Notes: a model not told the origin generated them from the letters alone. A DNA stretch of 5,950 nucleotides from Methanobacterium sp. PtaU1.Bin242 (GCA_002067565.1 MVQZ01000223.1:1-5950), one strand, 5' to 3'; shown: positions 1 to 5,745, counted from the stretch's first letter. Made by a program: numbers and translations.

Positions 1-61
1 CAAAATAATTAGAAATATCAAAATTAAAAATAGGATTGTATTAAAATAAAAATTGGATTAT

Positions 62-86
62 CATTTAAAAATTAACATGTTAAATG
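62..86. promoter_or_regulatory. Nested palindromes upstream of ycaO, possible operator
   Basis: Seen directly: a perfect 12-base palindrome, TTAACATGTTAA, at 72-83, overlapped by a second inverted repeat, CATTTAA (62-68) with TTAAATG (80-86). They lie about 60 bases before the chosen ycaO start, next to A/T stretches (64-74 and 98-109) that could act as TATA elements. A dimeric repressor site is a reasonable inference. However, the region is extremely AT-rich, so short palindromes will also arise by chance. No regulator is encoded nearby. Confidence 0.3.
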
Positions 87-132
87 CCTCTAATTTCTAT
101 TAAAAAAAAGTTCAAAATATCTAGATGAATAA

Positions 133-136
133 GAGG
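133..136 (+). promoter_or_regulatory. Ribosome binding site deciding the ycaO start
   Basis: GAGG lies six bases before the ATG at 143, which is standard Shine-Dalgarno spacing. The earlier in-frame ATG at 125 has only A/T-rich sequence before it. The ATG at 143 is therefore preferred, and the site itself falls inside the longer open frame. Confidence 0.6.
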
Positions 137-142
137 ATCATT

Positions 143-1333
143 ATGTTTAAAGAAGTTCCGGTTAAATATTTTGGATGCACCCATAGGGCTATCCCTCCCA
201 AAATCACCATAAAAAACGTTAAAGGGAAGCTTAAAAGGGCAGGAGTTACCAGGATAGCGGAGATAACCCATCTGGATCGTTTGGGAATACCAGTTTATTC
301 TGCCATCAGACCCGGAGCTGCAGAGGGTGCTGTGAGTATTTATGCTGGAAAAGGGGCTACCAAAAACCAGGCCAAAGCATCAGCAATGATGGAGGCATTT
401 GAGAGATATTCTGCAGAGATAAATAAAGCTGACACGGATAAATTTGAAAGGGGAACATTTCCTGAAAAAGAAAACGCCCTGGATCCAGAGACATTGATAT
501 TACCTTCATTACCATTTGAAGTGGAAAAAACACCATTAGACTGGATTAAATCAATAGAAATAACTAATGATCAAGAATACATGGTCCCTGCTAACGCCGT
601 ATATCATCCTTACATCCCTCCAAGCGGCTCGTCTCTTTTTAAGTCCAATACCAATGGTTTAGCATCAGGAAATCGAATTGAAGAGGCAGTTTACCATGGG
701 ATCACTGAAGTGGTTGAAAGAGATGCCTGGAGCATATTTGAAGCAAAAAAGGAACCTAAAAGTGAAGTGAACTGTGAAGGGATAGAAAATCCTCTGATTA
801 AGGATATGCTGGATAAATTTACCAATGCAGGAGTGGATGTTAAATTACTGGACTTAACTGCTGATGTTAAAATAACCACAATAGCCGCAGTATCAGATGA
901 TACTGTGCTTAAAGACCCTGCATTACTATCCTTAGGGGTGGGAACCCATCTTAATCCAGAAGTTGCCGTGATAAGGGCTCTTACAGAAGTTGCCCAGAGC
1001 AGAGCCACCCAGATACACGGAACTAGAGAAGATACCACCAGGGCGGTTTTCATGAGAAAAGCGGGTTATGACCGTATGAAAAGAATAAACAAGCACTGGT
1101 TCAGTGATTCACACAAGTTAATAAATATTTCCCAAATTAAGGATAAATCAAAGGCCACATTCAAGGAAGATATAGAAACCTGTATAGATATACTGGGCAA
1201 AAACGGGTTTAGAAAAATTTATTATGTTGATTTAACACGTAATGAAGTGAAAATACCGGTCGCAAGAGTTATAATCCCTGGTATGGAAGTTTACTCAGTA
1301 GACATGGAAAGAAGAGGAAAAAGACTGATCTAA
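143..1333 (+). CDS. ycaO: YcaO-type McrA-glycine thioamidation protein (methanogenesis marker 1)
   Basis: This 396-residue protein belongs to the YcaO ATP-dependent cyclodehydratase superfamily. In methanogens this subgroup installs the thioglycine of McrA, the large subunit of methyl-coenzyme M reductase. It activates the backbone amide with ATP while a sulfur source is delivered, often with the help of TfuA. Visible YcaO signatures are the block around residues 80-92 (MMEAFERYSAE), which contributes glutamates to nucleotide and magnesium binding, and the block at 169-196 containing NTNGLASG followed by EVVERDAW. The C-terminus lacks the PxPxP tail of azole-forming YcaO proteins, as expected for this branch, and the length fits the family. 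The start at 143 is chosen over 125 because only 143 has a Shine-Dalgarno. TfuA is not in the window, so it would have to be encoded elsewhere. A 55-base gap separates it from pth2. Family assignment is strong; the exact substrate is from family knowledge. Confidence 0.9.
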   Translation: MFKEVPVKYFGCTHRAIPPKITIKNVKGKLKRAGVTRIAEITHLDRLGIPVYSAIRPGAAEGAVSIYAGKGATKNQAKASAMMEAFERYSAEINKADTDKFERGTFPEKENALDPETLILPSLPFEVEKTPLDWIKSIEITNDQEYMVPANAVYHPYIPPSGSSLFKSNTNGLASGNRIEEAVYHGITEVVERDAWSIFEAKKEPKSEVNCEGIENPLIKDMLDKFTNAGVDVKLLDLTADVKITTIAAVSDDTVLKDPALLSLGVGTHLNPEVAVIRALTEVAQSRATQIHGTREDTTRAVFMRKAGYDRMKRINKHWFSDSHKLINISQIKDKSKATFKEDIETCIDILGKNGFRKIYYVDLTRNEVKIPVARVIIPGMEVYSVDMERRGKRLI

Positions 1334-1388
1334 TTTTTATTTTAATCATTCATTAACTGTTATATTAATTAATAAAGGTGCATTTATA

Positions 1389-1730
1389 ATGAAACAGATA
1401 ATTATCATGAGAGGAGACCTACCCATAAGCCGGGGAAAAATAGCAGCACAGGCCTGCCATGCCAGCATTGGATCATATAAACGTACAGATGAAAGAAAAA
1501 TAAAAAAATGGGAACAAGAAGGCGGGAAAAAAGTAGTGCTTAAAGTAAATGATTTAGAAGAACTATTTGAATATTACGAAATGGTTAAAGCTTCCGATCT
1601 ACCCTATTTTTTAGTCACCGATGCAGGACACACTGAATTACCTGAATCCACTGTAACCTGCCTGGGAATAGGTCCAGATGAAGATGAGAAAATTGATAAG
1701 ATAACACAGGATCTTAAATTGCTTAAGTAG
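1389..1730 (+). CDS. pth2: Peptidyl-tRNA hydrolase, archaeal Pth2 type
   Basis: Pth2 is a cytoplasmic enzyme that cleaves the ester bond of peptidyl-tRNAs released from stalled ribosomes, recycling tRNA. The 113-residue product matches the usual compact archaeal size. It shows the hallmark motif GKIAAQACHA at residues 16-25, with the conserved Lys17 and His24, and the second signature TDAGHTELP at 77-85. It starts like other family members (MKQIIIMRGDL). The start is supported by AAAGGTG at 1374-1380, eight bases before the ATG. It lies 55 bases after ycaO and 35 bases before the preferred mfnE start, on the same strand, so co-transcription with both is plausible though not shown. Unrelated bacterial Pth has a different fold, so confusion is unlikely. 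Confidence 0.95.
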   Translation: MKQIIIMRGDLPISRGKIAAQACHASIGSYKRTDERKIKKWEQEGGKKVVLKVNDLEELFEYYEMVKASDLPYFLVTDAGHTELPESTVTCLGIGPDEDEKIDKITQDLKLLK

Positions 1731-1752
1731 TTTAATATTTACATTAATGGAT

Positions 1753-1756
1753 GAGG
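1753..1756 (+). promoter_or_regulatory. Ribosome binding site deciding the mfnE start
   Basis: GAGG precedes the ATG at 1766 by nine bases. The earlier in-frame ATG at 1751 overlaps this site and has no purine-rich sequence upstream. The later start is therefore preferred and removes five residues (MRFNR) from the longest frame. Confidence 0.5.
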
Positions 1757-1765
1757 TTTAACCGG

Positions 1766-2419
1766 ATGAAATGGGTAGTAAAAATAGGTGGAAGTCTCTT
1801 CCCGGAAGACGCAGTTTCGCTTTGCAAAAAACTGGTGGGTAGGGATGTGATGGTGATCTGTGGGGGAGGTGCTCTGGCAAATCTTTTAAGGGATTATGAT
1901 GCCAGGATGAAATTTTCCCCCACAGCTACTCATAGAAGCGCCATACTGTGTATGGACATCCTGGGAATGCTTATATCTGATAATGTGCCTGGTGCAGAGG
2001 GGGTTTACTCCCCTGAAAATGCAGAAAATACTTTAAAAGAGGGAAAGCTTCCGGTTTTAATACCATCCTGGCTTCTGGAGGATTTAGATCCCTTAGAACA
2101 TTCCTGGAGGGTTACTTCTGATTCCCTATCCCTTTATATAGCACATCAACTAAAGGCTAAACTATTAATAGCAACCGATGTAGATGGTATATATAATCAA
2201 TATCCAGCTGATGATGATGCAAAACTTATAAAATATATAAGTGCAAAAAAACTACTAACTTTTGGTGAAACGTCAGTTGATGATTTTTTAGGAGAGCTTT
2301 TACTTCAATACAAATCAGAATGCTATGTTATAAATGGAAAATATCCTGAAAGGGTAATTTCTGTAATTGACGGTAAAAGTAACAAACATATAAAATACAC
2401 ACTTATTGGAGGAACTTAA
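1766..2419 (+). CDS. mfnE: Aminomethylfuran-methyl phosphate kinase (MfnE), methanofuran biosynthesis
   Basis: This is an amino acid kinase (aspartokinase-superfamily) protein of 217 residues. The methanogen branch, MfnE, phosphorylates [5-(aminomethyl)furan-3-yl]methyl phosphate with ATP to the diphosphate. MfnF then couples that product to the tyramine-glutamate part of methanofuran, the first C1 carrier of methanogenesis. Superfamily motifs are visible: KIGGSL at 6-11 (phosphate-binding lysine and glycines), CGGG at 32-35, SDSLSLYIAHQL at 118-129, and ATDVDGIY at 136-143, the nucleotide-binding segment. The ATG at 1766 is preferred over 1751 because it has the Shine-Dalgarno, and the protein then begins directly with the first strand (MKWVVKIGG). 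Older annotations call such proteins archaeal aspartokinase-like or delta-1-pyrroline-5-carboxylate synthetase-like kinases. The superfamily is certain; the MfnE assignment rests on length, motifs and methanogen context. Confidence 0.87.
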   Translation: MKWVVKIGGSLFPEDAVSLCKKLVGRDVMVICGGGALANLLRDYDARMKFSPTATHRSAILCMDILGMLISDNVPGAEGVYSPENAENTLKEGKLPVLIPSWLLEDLDPLEHSWRVTSDSLSLYIAHQLKAKLLIATDVDGIYNQYPADDDAKLIKYISAKKLLTFGETSVDDFLGELLLQYKSECYVINGKYPERVISVIDGKSNKHIKYTLIGGT

Positions 2420-2581
2420 ATGGAAAAAATAGAATGTACATCTTGTAAACAGGAGATATCACCTGTAGAAACCTATGTAAAATTTGAATGCCCGGAATGT
2501 GAAACTATTCTCTACAGATGCCAGAAATGCAGAACATTTGGCCATATTTACAAGTGTAAATGCGGTTTTAAAGGACCTTAA
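2420..2581 (+). CDS. Four-knuckle zinc-finger microprotein (HVO_2753-like)
   Basis: This 53-residue protein has four paired-cysteine knuckles: C6-x2-C9, C24-x2-C27 (CPEC), C34-x2-C37 and C46-x-C48-G. That is enough for two zinc sites. It resembles the small archaeal zinc-finger proteins typified by Haloferax HVO_2753, often annotated as zinc-ribbon or RNA-binding proteins. From memory, these are frequently encoded just before elongation factor 1-beta, as here. The ATG follows the mfnE stop without a single intervening base. GGAGGA at 2408-2413, inside the last codons of mfnE, is six bases before the start, so translation is probably coupled. A nucleic-acid or ribosome-associated role is inferred from the fold and neighbours; the precise function is unknown. 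The reading frame is very likely real. Confidence 0.88.
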   Translation: MEKIECTSCKQEISPVETYVKFECPECETILYRCQKCRTFGHIYKCKCGFKGP

Positions 2582-2617
2582 TAATTAGGCCATCTAATTT
2601 TTAAAAAAACTTTGATA

Positions 2618-2634
2618 TTTAAGGATATAATTAT
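2618..2634 (+). promoter_or_regulatory. Possible TATA box for aef1B
   Basis: The AT-rich gap between the zinc-finger gene and aef1B contains GATATAATTA at 2624-2633. Transcription starting about 25 bases further on would give a short leader of roughly 15-20 bases ending at the ATG at 2673 and including GAGGT at 2661-2665. This would let aef1B be transcribed separately from mfnE. The match is weak because the whole gap is AT-rich. Confidence 0.3.
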
Positions 2635-2672
2635 TAATTTTAAAATCATTGAATAATTCAGAGGTTATTAAT

Positions 2673-2942
2673 ATGGGAGAAGTTGTAGCAACTATAAAAG
2701 TGATGCCAGAAAGTCCTGATGTTGACCTGGCGAAAATTAAAGAGGATATTACAAAATCAATACCAGAAAACACCGAACTTCATAAAATAGAAGAAGAACC
2801 AATAGCATTTGGGTTGGTAGCCCTGAATGTGATGGTGGTTGTTGACGATGCTGAAGGAGGGACAGAACAGGCAGAGGAAAATCTCTCCAAAATCGAAAAC
2901 ATAAGCAGTATCGAAGTGGTGGATGTTAGAAGGCTGATGTAA
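2673..2942 (+). CDS. aef1B: Archaeal elongation factor 1-beta (aEF1B)
   Basis: This 89-residue protein is the archaeal counterpart of the C-terminal exchange domain of eukaryotic EF-1-beta. It promotes GDP/GTP exchange on EF-1A so that the factor can again load aminoacyl-tRNA. The sequence fits the family's ferredoxin-like alpha/beta sandwich: an opening strand (VVATIKVMP, 4-12), a helix rich in K/E (DLAKIKEDI), the EEPIAFGLVALNVMVVV block at 41-57, and a final strand ending VEVVDVRRLM-like (EVVDVRRLM, 81-89). It matches the family's usual length. A TTG at 2649 gives a longer frame, but the ATG at 2673 is preferred because GAGGT at 2661-2665 is seven bases before it. The acidic, compact product fits a cytosolic factor. 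Confidence 0.93.
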   Translation: MGEVVATIKVMPESPDVDLAKIKEDITKSIPENTELHKIEEEPIAFGLVALNVMVVVDDAEGGTEQAEENLSKIENISSIEVVDVRRLM

Positions 2943-3016
2943 TAAGGATATTATTTCTAAATTTCCTTTTTAAAATCCCACTATTCCTATTTTTATTATA
3001 ATGAAGTTTATATCCA

Positions 3017-3025
3017 TTTTTTTTT
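3017..3025 (+). terminator. T9 run, probable terminator after aef1B
   Basis: An uninterrupted run of nine T lies 75 bases after the aef1B stop, preceded by shorter T runs. Archaeal transcription often ends at such T-rich tracts without a hairpin. No stem-loop is seen here. Confidence 0.5.
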
Positions 3026-3101
3026 AATTGATTTAATTAATTTCCCCGGATTTCCTACTTTTTTAAATTTCCCACAATTTCTAACTTTATTTTAATCTCA
3101 A

Positions 3102-3131
3102 ATTATTAATACTATTTATATTATTAATAAT
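3102..3131 (+). promoter_or_regulatory. TATA box inside a perfect inverted repeat, permease promoter
   Basis: Two exact 10-base arms, ATTATTAATA (3102-3111) and TATTAATAAT (3122-3131), flank a 10-base centre that carries the TATA-like TTTATAT (3115-3121). A start point about 25 bases downstream would fall near 3143 and give a leader of about 29 bases containing the Shine-Dalgarno at 3159-3166. A regulator bound to the arms would block access to the TATA box, as with many archaeal repressors. That is inference; the arms are pure A/T, so chance cannot be excluded. Confidence 0.4.
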
Positions 3132-3158
3132 AAATAATTCACTAATAGAAAGAAATCA

Positions 3159-3166
3159 GGGAGGAG
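3159..3166 (+). promoter_or_regulatory. Strong Shine-Dalgarno before a non-ATG start
   Basis: GGGAGGAG is the strongest ribosome binding site in the window. Its GGAGG core ends at 3164, seven bases before the in-frame ATT at 3172. No ATG, GTG or TTG lies in the permease frame between the upstream TGA (3169-3171) and the GTG at 3322. Confidence 0.7.
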
Positions 3167-3171
3167 TTTGA

Positions 3172-4419
3172 ATTTTTGATCTAATATTTGCCTGTATAAT
3201 AGGTGTCCTCTGCGGTACAGTAACCGGTTTAATACCAGGTATTCATGTTAATACTGTAGGTGCATTTGTTTTTGCAGCATCAGCTTCTATTCTTTCCTTT
3301 TTATCCCCAGAATTTCTGGCAGTGTTTTTAATTTCCATGTCTATTTCCCATGCTCTGCTGGAATTTATACCATCCATGTTTCTGGGAGTGCCTGAGGAGG
3401 GAACAGTGCTATCTGTTTTACCGGGACATCATCTTCTTCTACAGGGAAGAGGCAGGGAAGCCATAAGACTGGTGGCTTTGGGAGGATATGGTGCGATAAT
3501 AGTAACCATTCTCATTCTACCACTATTTGCTCTGGTTTTACCTCCTCTTTATAGTTTTATGAAGCCTTACATCTGGATTCTACTTGTTGTTGTGGTGATT
3601 TATATGTTCCTGAGACTTAACCGGAATTTAAATTCACTGGCCTGGTCGGTGGTGGTATTTTTATTTTCGGGGATAATGGGCTGGACGATGCTTAATTCCC
3701 CTATCTCTTCAGGTGTATCTTTATTATGTATGTTTACCGGGCTTTTCGGTGTGAGCACCCTGATTTACAGTTTATCCCAGCGGTCAGTGATTCCCACACA
3801 GAATCAATTCTGTAAACTTCAAGTTGATCAGAATATTTTAAGGGGAATTTTTGCTGGAGGAATAGCAGGAAGTATTCTGGGATTTTTACCAGGAATGGGA
3901 CCCGCCCAGGGAAGTCTTTTAGCCCAGGAAATAAGCGGAGGCGGAGATACAGGAGAAAATAAAGATGGTTTTCTGGTGGCCATGAGTGGGGTGAATGTTT
4001 CTGATGCCCTATTCTCTCTTATAGCCATATATTTAATTGGTAATCCCCGAAGCGGCATCGCTGTTTATGTGGACAAGATCATTGAAGCCTTCAACTATCA
4101 GCATCTTATATTATTTATATTCGTCTCAATAACTGCTGTGTCACTTTCAGTATTTTCATGTCTGAAGCTGGGGGATTTAATGAGCATATACATAGAAAAA
4201 ATAGACTATAACAAGCTTTCATGGGTTGTAATATTTTTTATGAGTTTCCTGGTGCTTTTATTTACTTTAATGGAGCATGCCAACATCCTATTTGTTTTGT
4301 TGGTTTATATCACTGCCATAGCTCTGGGACTCCTGCCTCATTATCTGGGATTGAATAAATCCAATCTTATGGGGGTACTTATTGTCCCGGCCATTGTTAT
4401 CTATATTGGTCTGTCTTAA
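3172..4419 (+). CDS. TctA-family membrane permease, apparent ATT start
   Basis: This 415-residue, strongly hydrophobic protein has about ten or more membrane segments and the marks of the TctA (tripartite tricarboxylate transporter permease) family. The motif near residues 11-30 (GVLCGTVTGLIPGIH) recurs at 229-243 (GGIAGSILGFLPGMG), the two-half pattern expected of this family, with Pro22 and Pro240 equivalent. The segment around 65-90 (FIPSMFLGVPEEGTVLSVLPG) is also typical. In bacteria TctA works with TctB and a periplasmic TctC to import carboxylates. Neither is here, as is common for archaeal homologues, and the substrate is unknown. The first motif lies upstream of the first conventional start (GTG 3322), which would cut off 50 residues. 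The frame opens at 3172 just after a TGA, with ATT seven bases behind the Shine-Dalgarno core. An ATT initiator, a sequencing error or a mutated start are the alternatives. The family is well supported; the start is less so. Confidence 0.82.
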   Translation: MFDLIFACIIGVLCGTVTGLIPGIHVNTVGAFVFAASASILSFLSPEFLAVFLISMSISHALLEFIPSMFLGVPEEGTVLSVLPGHHLLLQGRGREAIRLVALGGYGAIIVTILILPLFALVLPPLYSFMKPYIWILLVVVVIYMFLRLNRNLNSLAWSVVVFLFSGIMGWTMLNSPISSGVSLLCMFTGLFGVSTLIYSLSQRSVIPTQNQFCKLQVDQNILRGIFAGGIAGSILGFLPGMGPAQGSLLAQEISGGGDTGENKDGFLVAMSGVNVSDALFSLIAIYLIGNPRSGIAVYVDKIIEAFNYQHLILFIFVSITAVSLSVFSCLKLGDLMSIYIEKIDYNKLSWVVIFFMSFLVLLFTLMEHANILFVLLVYITAIALGLLPHYLGLNKSNLMGVLIVPAIVIYIGLS

Positions 4420-4423
4420 AAAA
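4418..4423 (-). terminator. T6 run after the methyltransferase gene (minus strand)
   Basis: Read on the minus strand, six T follow the methyltransferase stop after four bases. They overlap the stop codon of the convergent permease. A short archaeal T-tract terminator is plausible; no hairpin is visible. Confidence 0.3.
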
Positions 4424-4427
4424 GAAG

Positions 4428-5411
4428 TTAATCAATCAAAACCACTTCTCTGCATATATTCCGGATACTATTTACAAATTCTGTAGAATCAACCCCGGGA
4501 AACACATCCACCAGACAGACCTCAAATTTTTCATCTAAAACAGTTTTAAGGTATTGAATGTCCATACAATAGACCTTAAAATTATCCCCATCAGCAATTA
4601 AACCCTTTTTATTTCCTCTTAATTCAACTGGAAATCCATTTATCTCCAGGTTCATGGCAGTGGTCTGGCAGGCAGGATACCAAATATCGTTGAAAACCAC
4701 TTTGCTTGCACCAGCCTTTAAAGCAGCTATTCCTAAAGTGCCAGGTCCGCAGGTACAATCTACAATTTTGGGCTTGTTATAGTTGTCTAATACCTTTTTT
4801 AGGTATTTTATTTTGGGGGATAATGGTTTTGGAAGCTCTATGTGTATCTGGCCCTGATGTTTGTAAATGCATAAATTTCCCCAGGGAGTGTTTACAATGT
4901 CACAACGTAAGTCACAACCAGCCAGAACATCATAGGTATTTGCAACAGATTCAAAATCTTTAATACCTACCGTATCTTTTAAATATCCTTTTAAAACACC
5001 TTTAACCTCGCTTACTTCTTTTACTATTCTTTGAGCACAATTTTTACTTACATCACCGGAGAGAATAACCAGAGAATCTTCCTGAAGATAGGGAACAGAA
5101 TTAAGCGGATATGCAGGAGTTATAAGAGGCACACAGACATCCCTTAGGGTGGATTTTTTATCCTTAAACCCTTCATCAATCATAATCTGGAGAATATGGG
5201 CCATGACCAGATCTAAATGGCGTTTTCTGCAAACACATCTGCCAAAATCATCATTAAGACGGCGTAAGTTTATCTGCTGAGTAAGTGGGGTGAATTTTTT
5301 CAGTTTATACTCTTTACAGTTATCACATGGATTATAAAAATCTTTTAAATCTTTTAAAACTTCTGAAGCTGGTTTTATGCAGTCTCTTCCACATGTACAT
5401 CTAAGTTCCAT
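4428..5411 (-). CDS. Cysteine-rich class I SAM-dependent methyltransferase, substrate unknown
   Basis: The 327-residue protein has a C-terminal Rossmann methyltransferase domain (about 200-327). SAM-binding motif I is at 217-227 (VDCTCGPGTLG), the acidic residue after strand 2 is Asp242 in VVFNDI, NLEINGF is at 254-260, and a motif-IV position at 301-306 reads VDVFPG. The order resembles the Trm5/TYW2-like branch of RNA methyltransferases, but no NPPY or DPPY motif is present. The N-terminal half is unusual: C5-x-C7, C11, C29-x2-C32 and C59-x-C61 could bind zinc or an iron-sulfur centre, and there are 18 cysteines in all. Start: an upstream in-frame ATG at 5441 exists, but a TATA-like box at 5451-5460 places the transcript start near 5430, so the ATG at 5411 is preferred. 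No Shine-Dalgarno is seen, consistent with a short leader. The gene is convergent with the permease, stop to stop eight bases apart. I do not recognise the exact family; RNA or protein could be the target. Confidence 0.75.
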   Translation of the reverse strand: MELRCTCGRDCIKPASEVLKDLKDFYNPCDNCKEYKLKKFTPLTQQINLRRLNDDFGRCVCRKRHLDLVMAHILQIMIDEGFKDKKSTLRDVCVPLITPAYPLNSVPYLQEDSLVILSGDVSKNCAQRIVKEVSEVKGVLKGYLKDTVGIKDFESVANTYDVLAGCDLRCDIVNTPWGNLCIYKHQGQIHIELPKPLSPKIKYLKKVLDNYNKPKIVDCTCGPGTLGIAALKAGASKVVFNDIWYPACQTTAMNLEINGFPVELRGNKKGLIADGDNFKVYCMDIQYLKTVLDEKFEVCLVDVFPGVDSTEFVNSIRNICREVVLID

Positions 5412-5450
5412 GTTTTTTATTAAGACAATTAATGTACACATAATTTTCCA

Positions 5451-5460
5451 TTATAAAATA
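5451..5460 (-). promoter_or_regulatory. TATA box for the methyltransferase gene
   Basis: On the minus strand this reads TATTTTATAA, a good archaeal TATA element. With usual spacing, transcription would begin near 5430, leaving a leader of about 18 bases before the ATG at 5411 and excluding the ATG at 5441. The rest of the divergent gap to 5613 is AT-rich; TATAATTATAT near 5517-5527 is a weak plus-strand candidate for the next gene. Confidence 0.4.
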
Positions 5461-5613
5461 GGCTTATCTTATGGTCAATGCAATTTTACTATGTTAAAAA
5501 TTGTGCCCAATCAAAGTATAATTATATTCATAGGATTTTTATCTAGAATAATCAAAGATTATCATTAACTGATTTAATTTAATTTGCTGAAATTTAGATA
5601 GGAGTTAGTTATT

Positions 5614-5745
5614 ATGAAAAATAGAATTTATGACATGGAATGCTGTAAATGCAGGGATAATTTTAGAGATATTTATATTTGGGCCAATTGTGATGTTTGT
5701 GGTGGAAAATTAGAGGTTATAATGGAGAGAACTATTATCCTATAA
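5614..5745 (+). CDS. 43-residue zinc-ribbon microprotein
   Basis: The frame encodes 43 residues beginning MKNRIYDMECCKC. Two cysteine pairs, C10-x2-C13 (with an extra C11) and C26-x2-C29 followed by GG, are spaced as in a minimal zinc ribbon or rubredoxin-like knuckle. GGAG at 5601-5604 lies nine bases before the ATG. The gene stands alone, divergent from the methyltransferase with a 202-base gap and convergent with the partial gene at the window end. No function can be assigned. Stand-alone zinc ribbons of this size in archaea are often regulatory or ribosome-associated, but that is only family-level expectation. It could also be a remnant of a larger protein, though the ribosome binding site and both cysteine pairs argue for an intact gene. 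Confidence 0.6.
   Translation: MKNRIYDMECCKCRDNFRDIYIWANCDVCGGKLEVIMERTIIL

Noticed and set aside
125..142. Upstream in-frame ATG extending YcaO by six residues
   Set aside because: No ribosome binding site precedes it, while GAGG at 133-136 is well placed for the ATG at 143. The extra residues also overlap that site.
691..1053. Minus-strand open frame of 120 codons inside ycaO
   Set aside because: It lies wholly within a confidently identified gene, is low in recognisable motifs, and has the serine/leucine-rich composition typical of an antisense shadow.
2943..3158. Possible small RNA or gene in the AT-rich gap
   Set aside because: There is no open frame with a ribosome binding site and no stable G/C-containing stem. 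The content is explained by a T-run terminator and the permease promoter.
4706..4963. Plus-strand open frame of 85 codons within the methyltransferase gene
   Set aside because: It is antisense to the SAM-binding region, has no convincing domain, and is best explained as a shadow of the opposite gene.
5412..5441. Ten-residue N-terminal extension of the methyltransferase from the ATG at 5441
   Set aside because: The TATA-like box at 5451-5460 would start transcription downstream of that ATG. The extension is also hydrophobic and unlike the cysteine-rich module that follows.
5377..5568. Plus-strand 63-codon frame across the methyltransferase start and the divergent gap
   Set aside because: It overlaps the N-terminus and promoter of the minus-strand gene, has no ribosome binding site, and shows no recognisable pattern.
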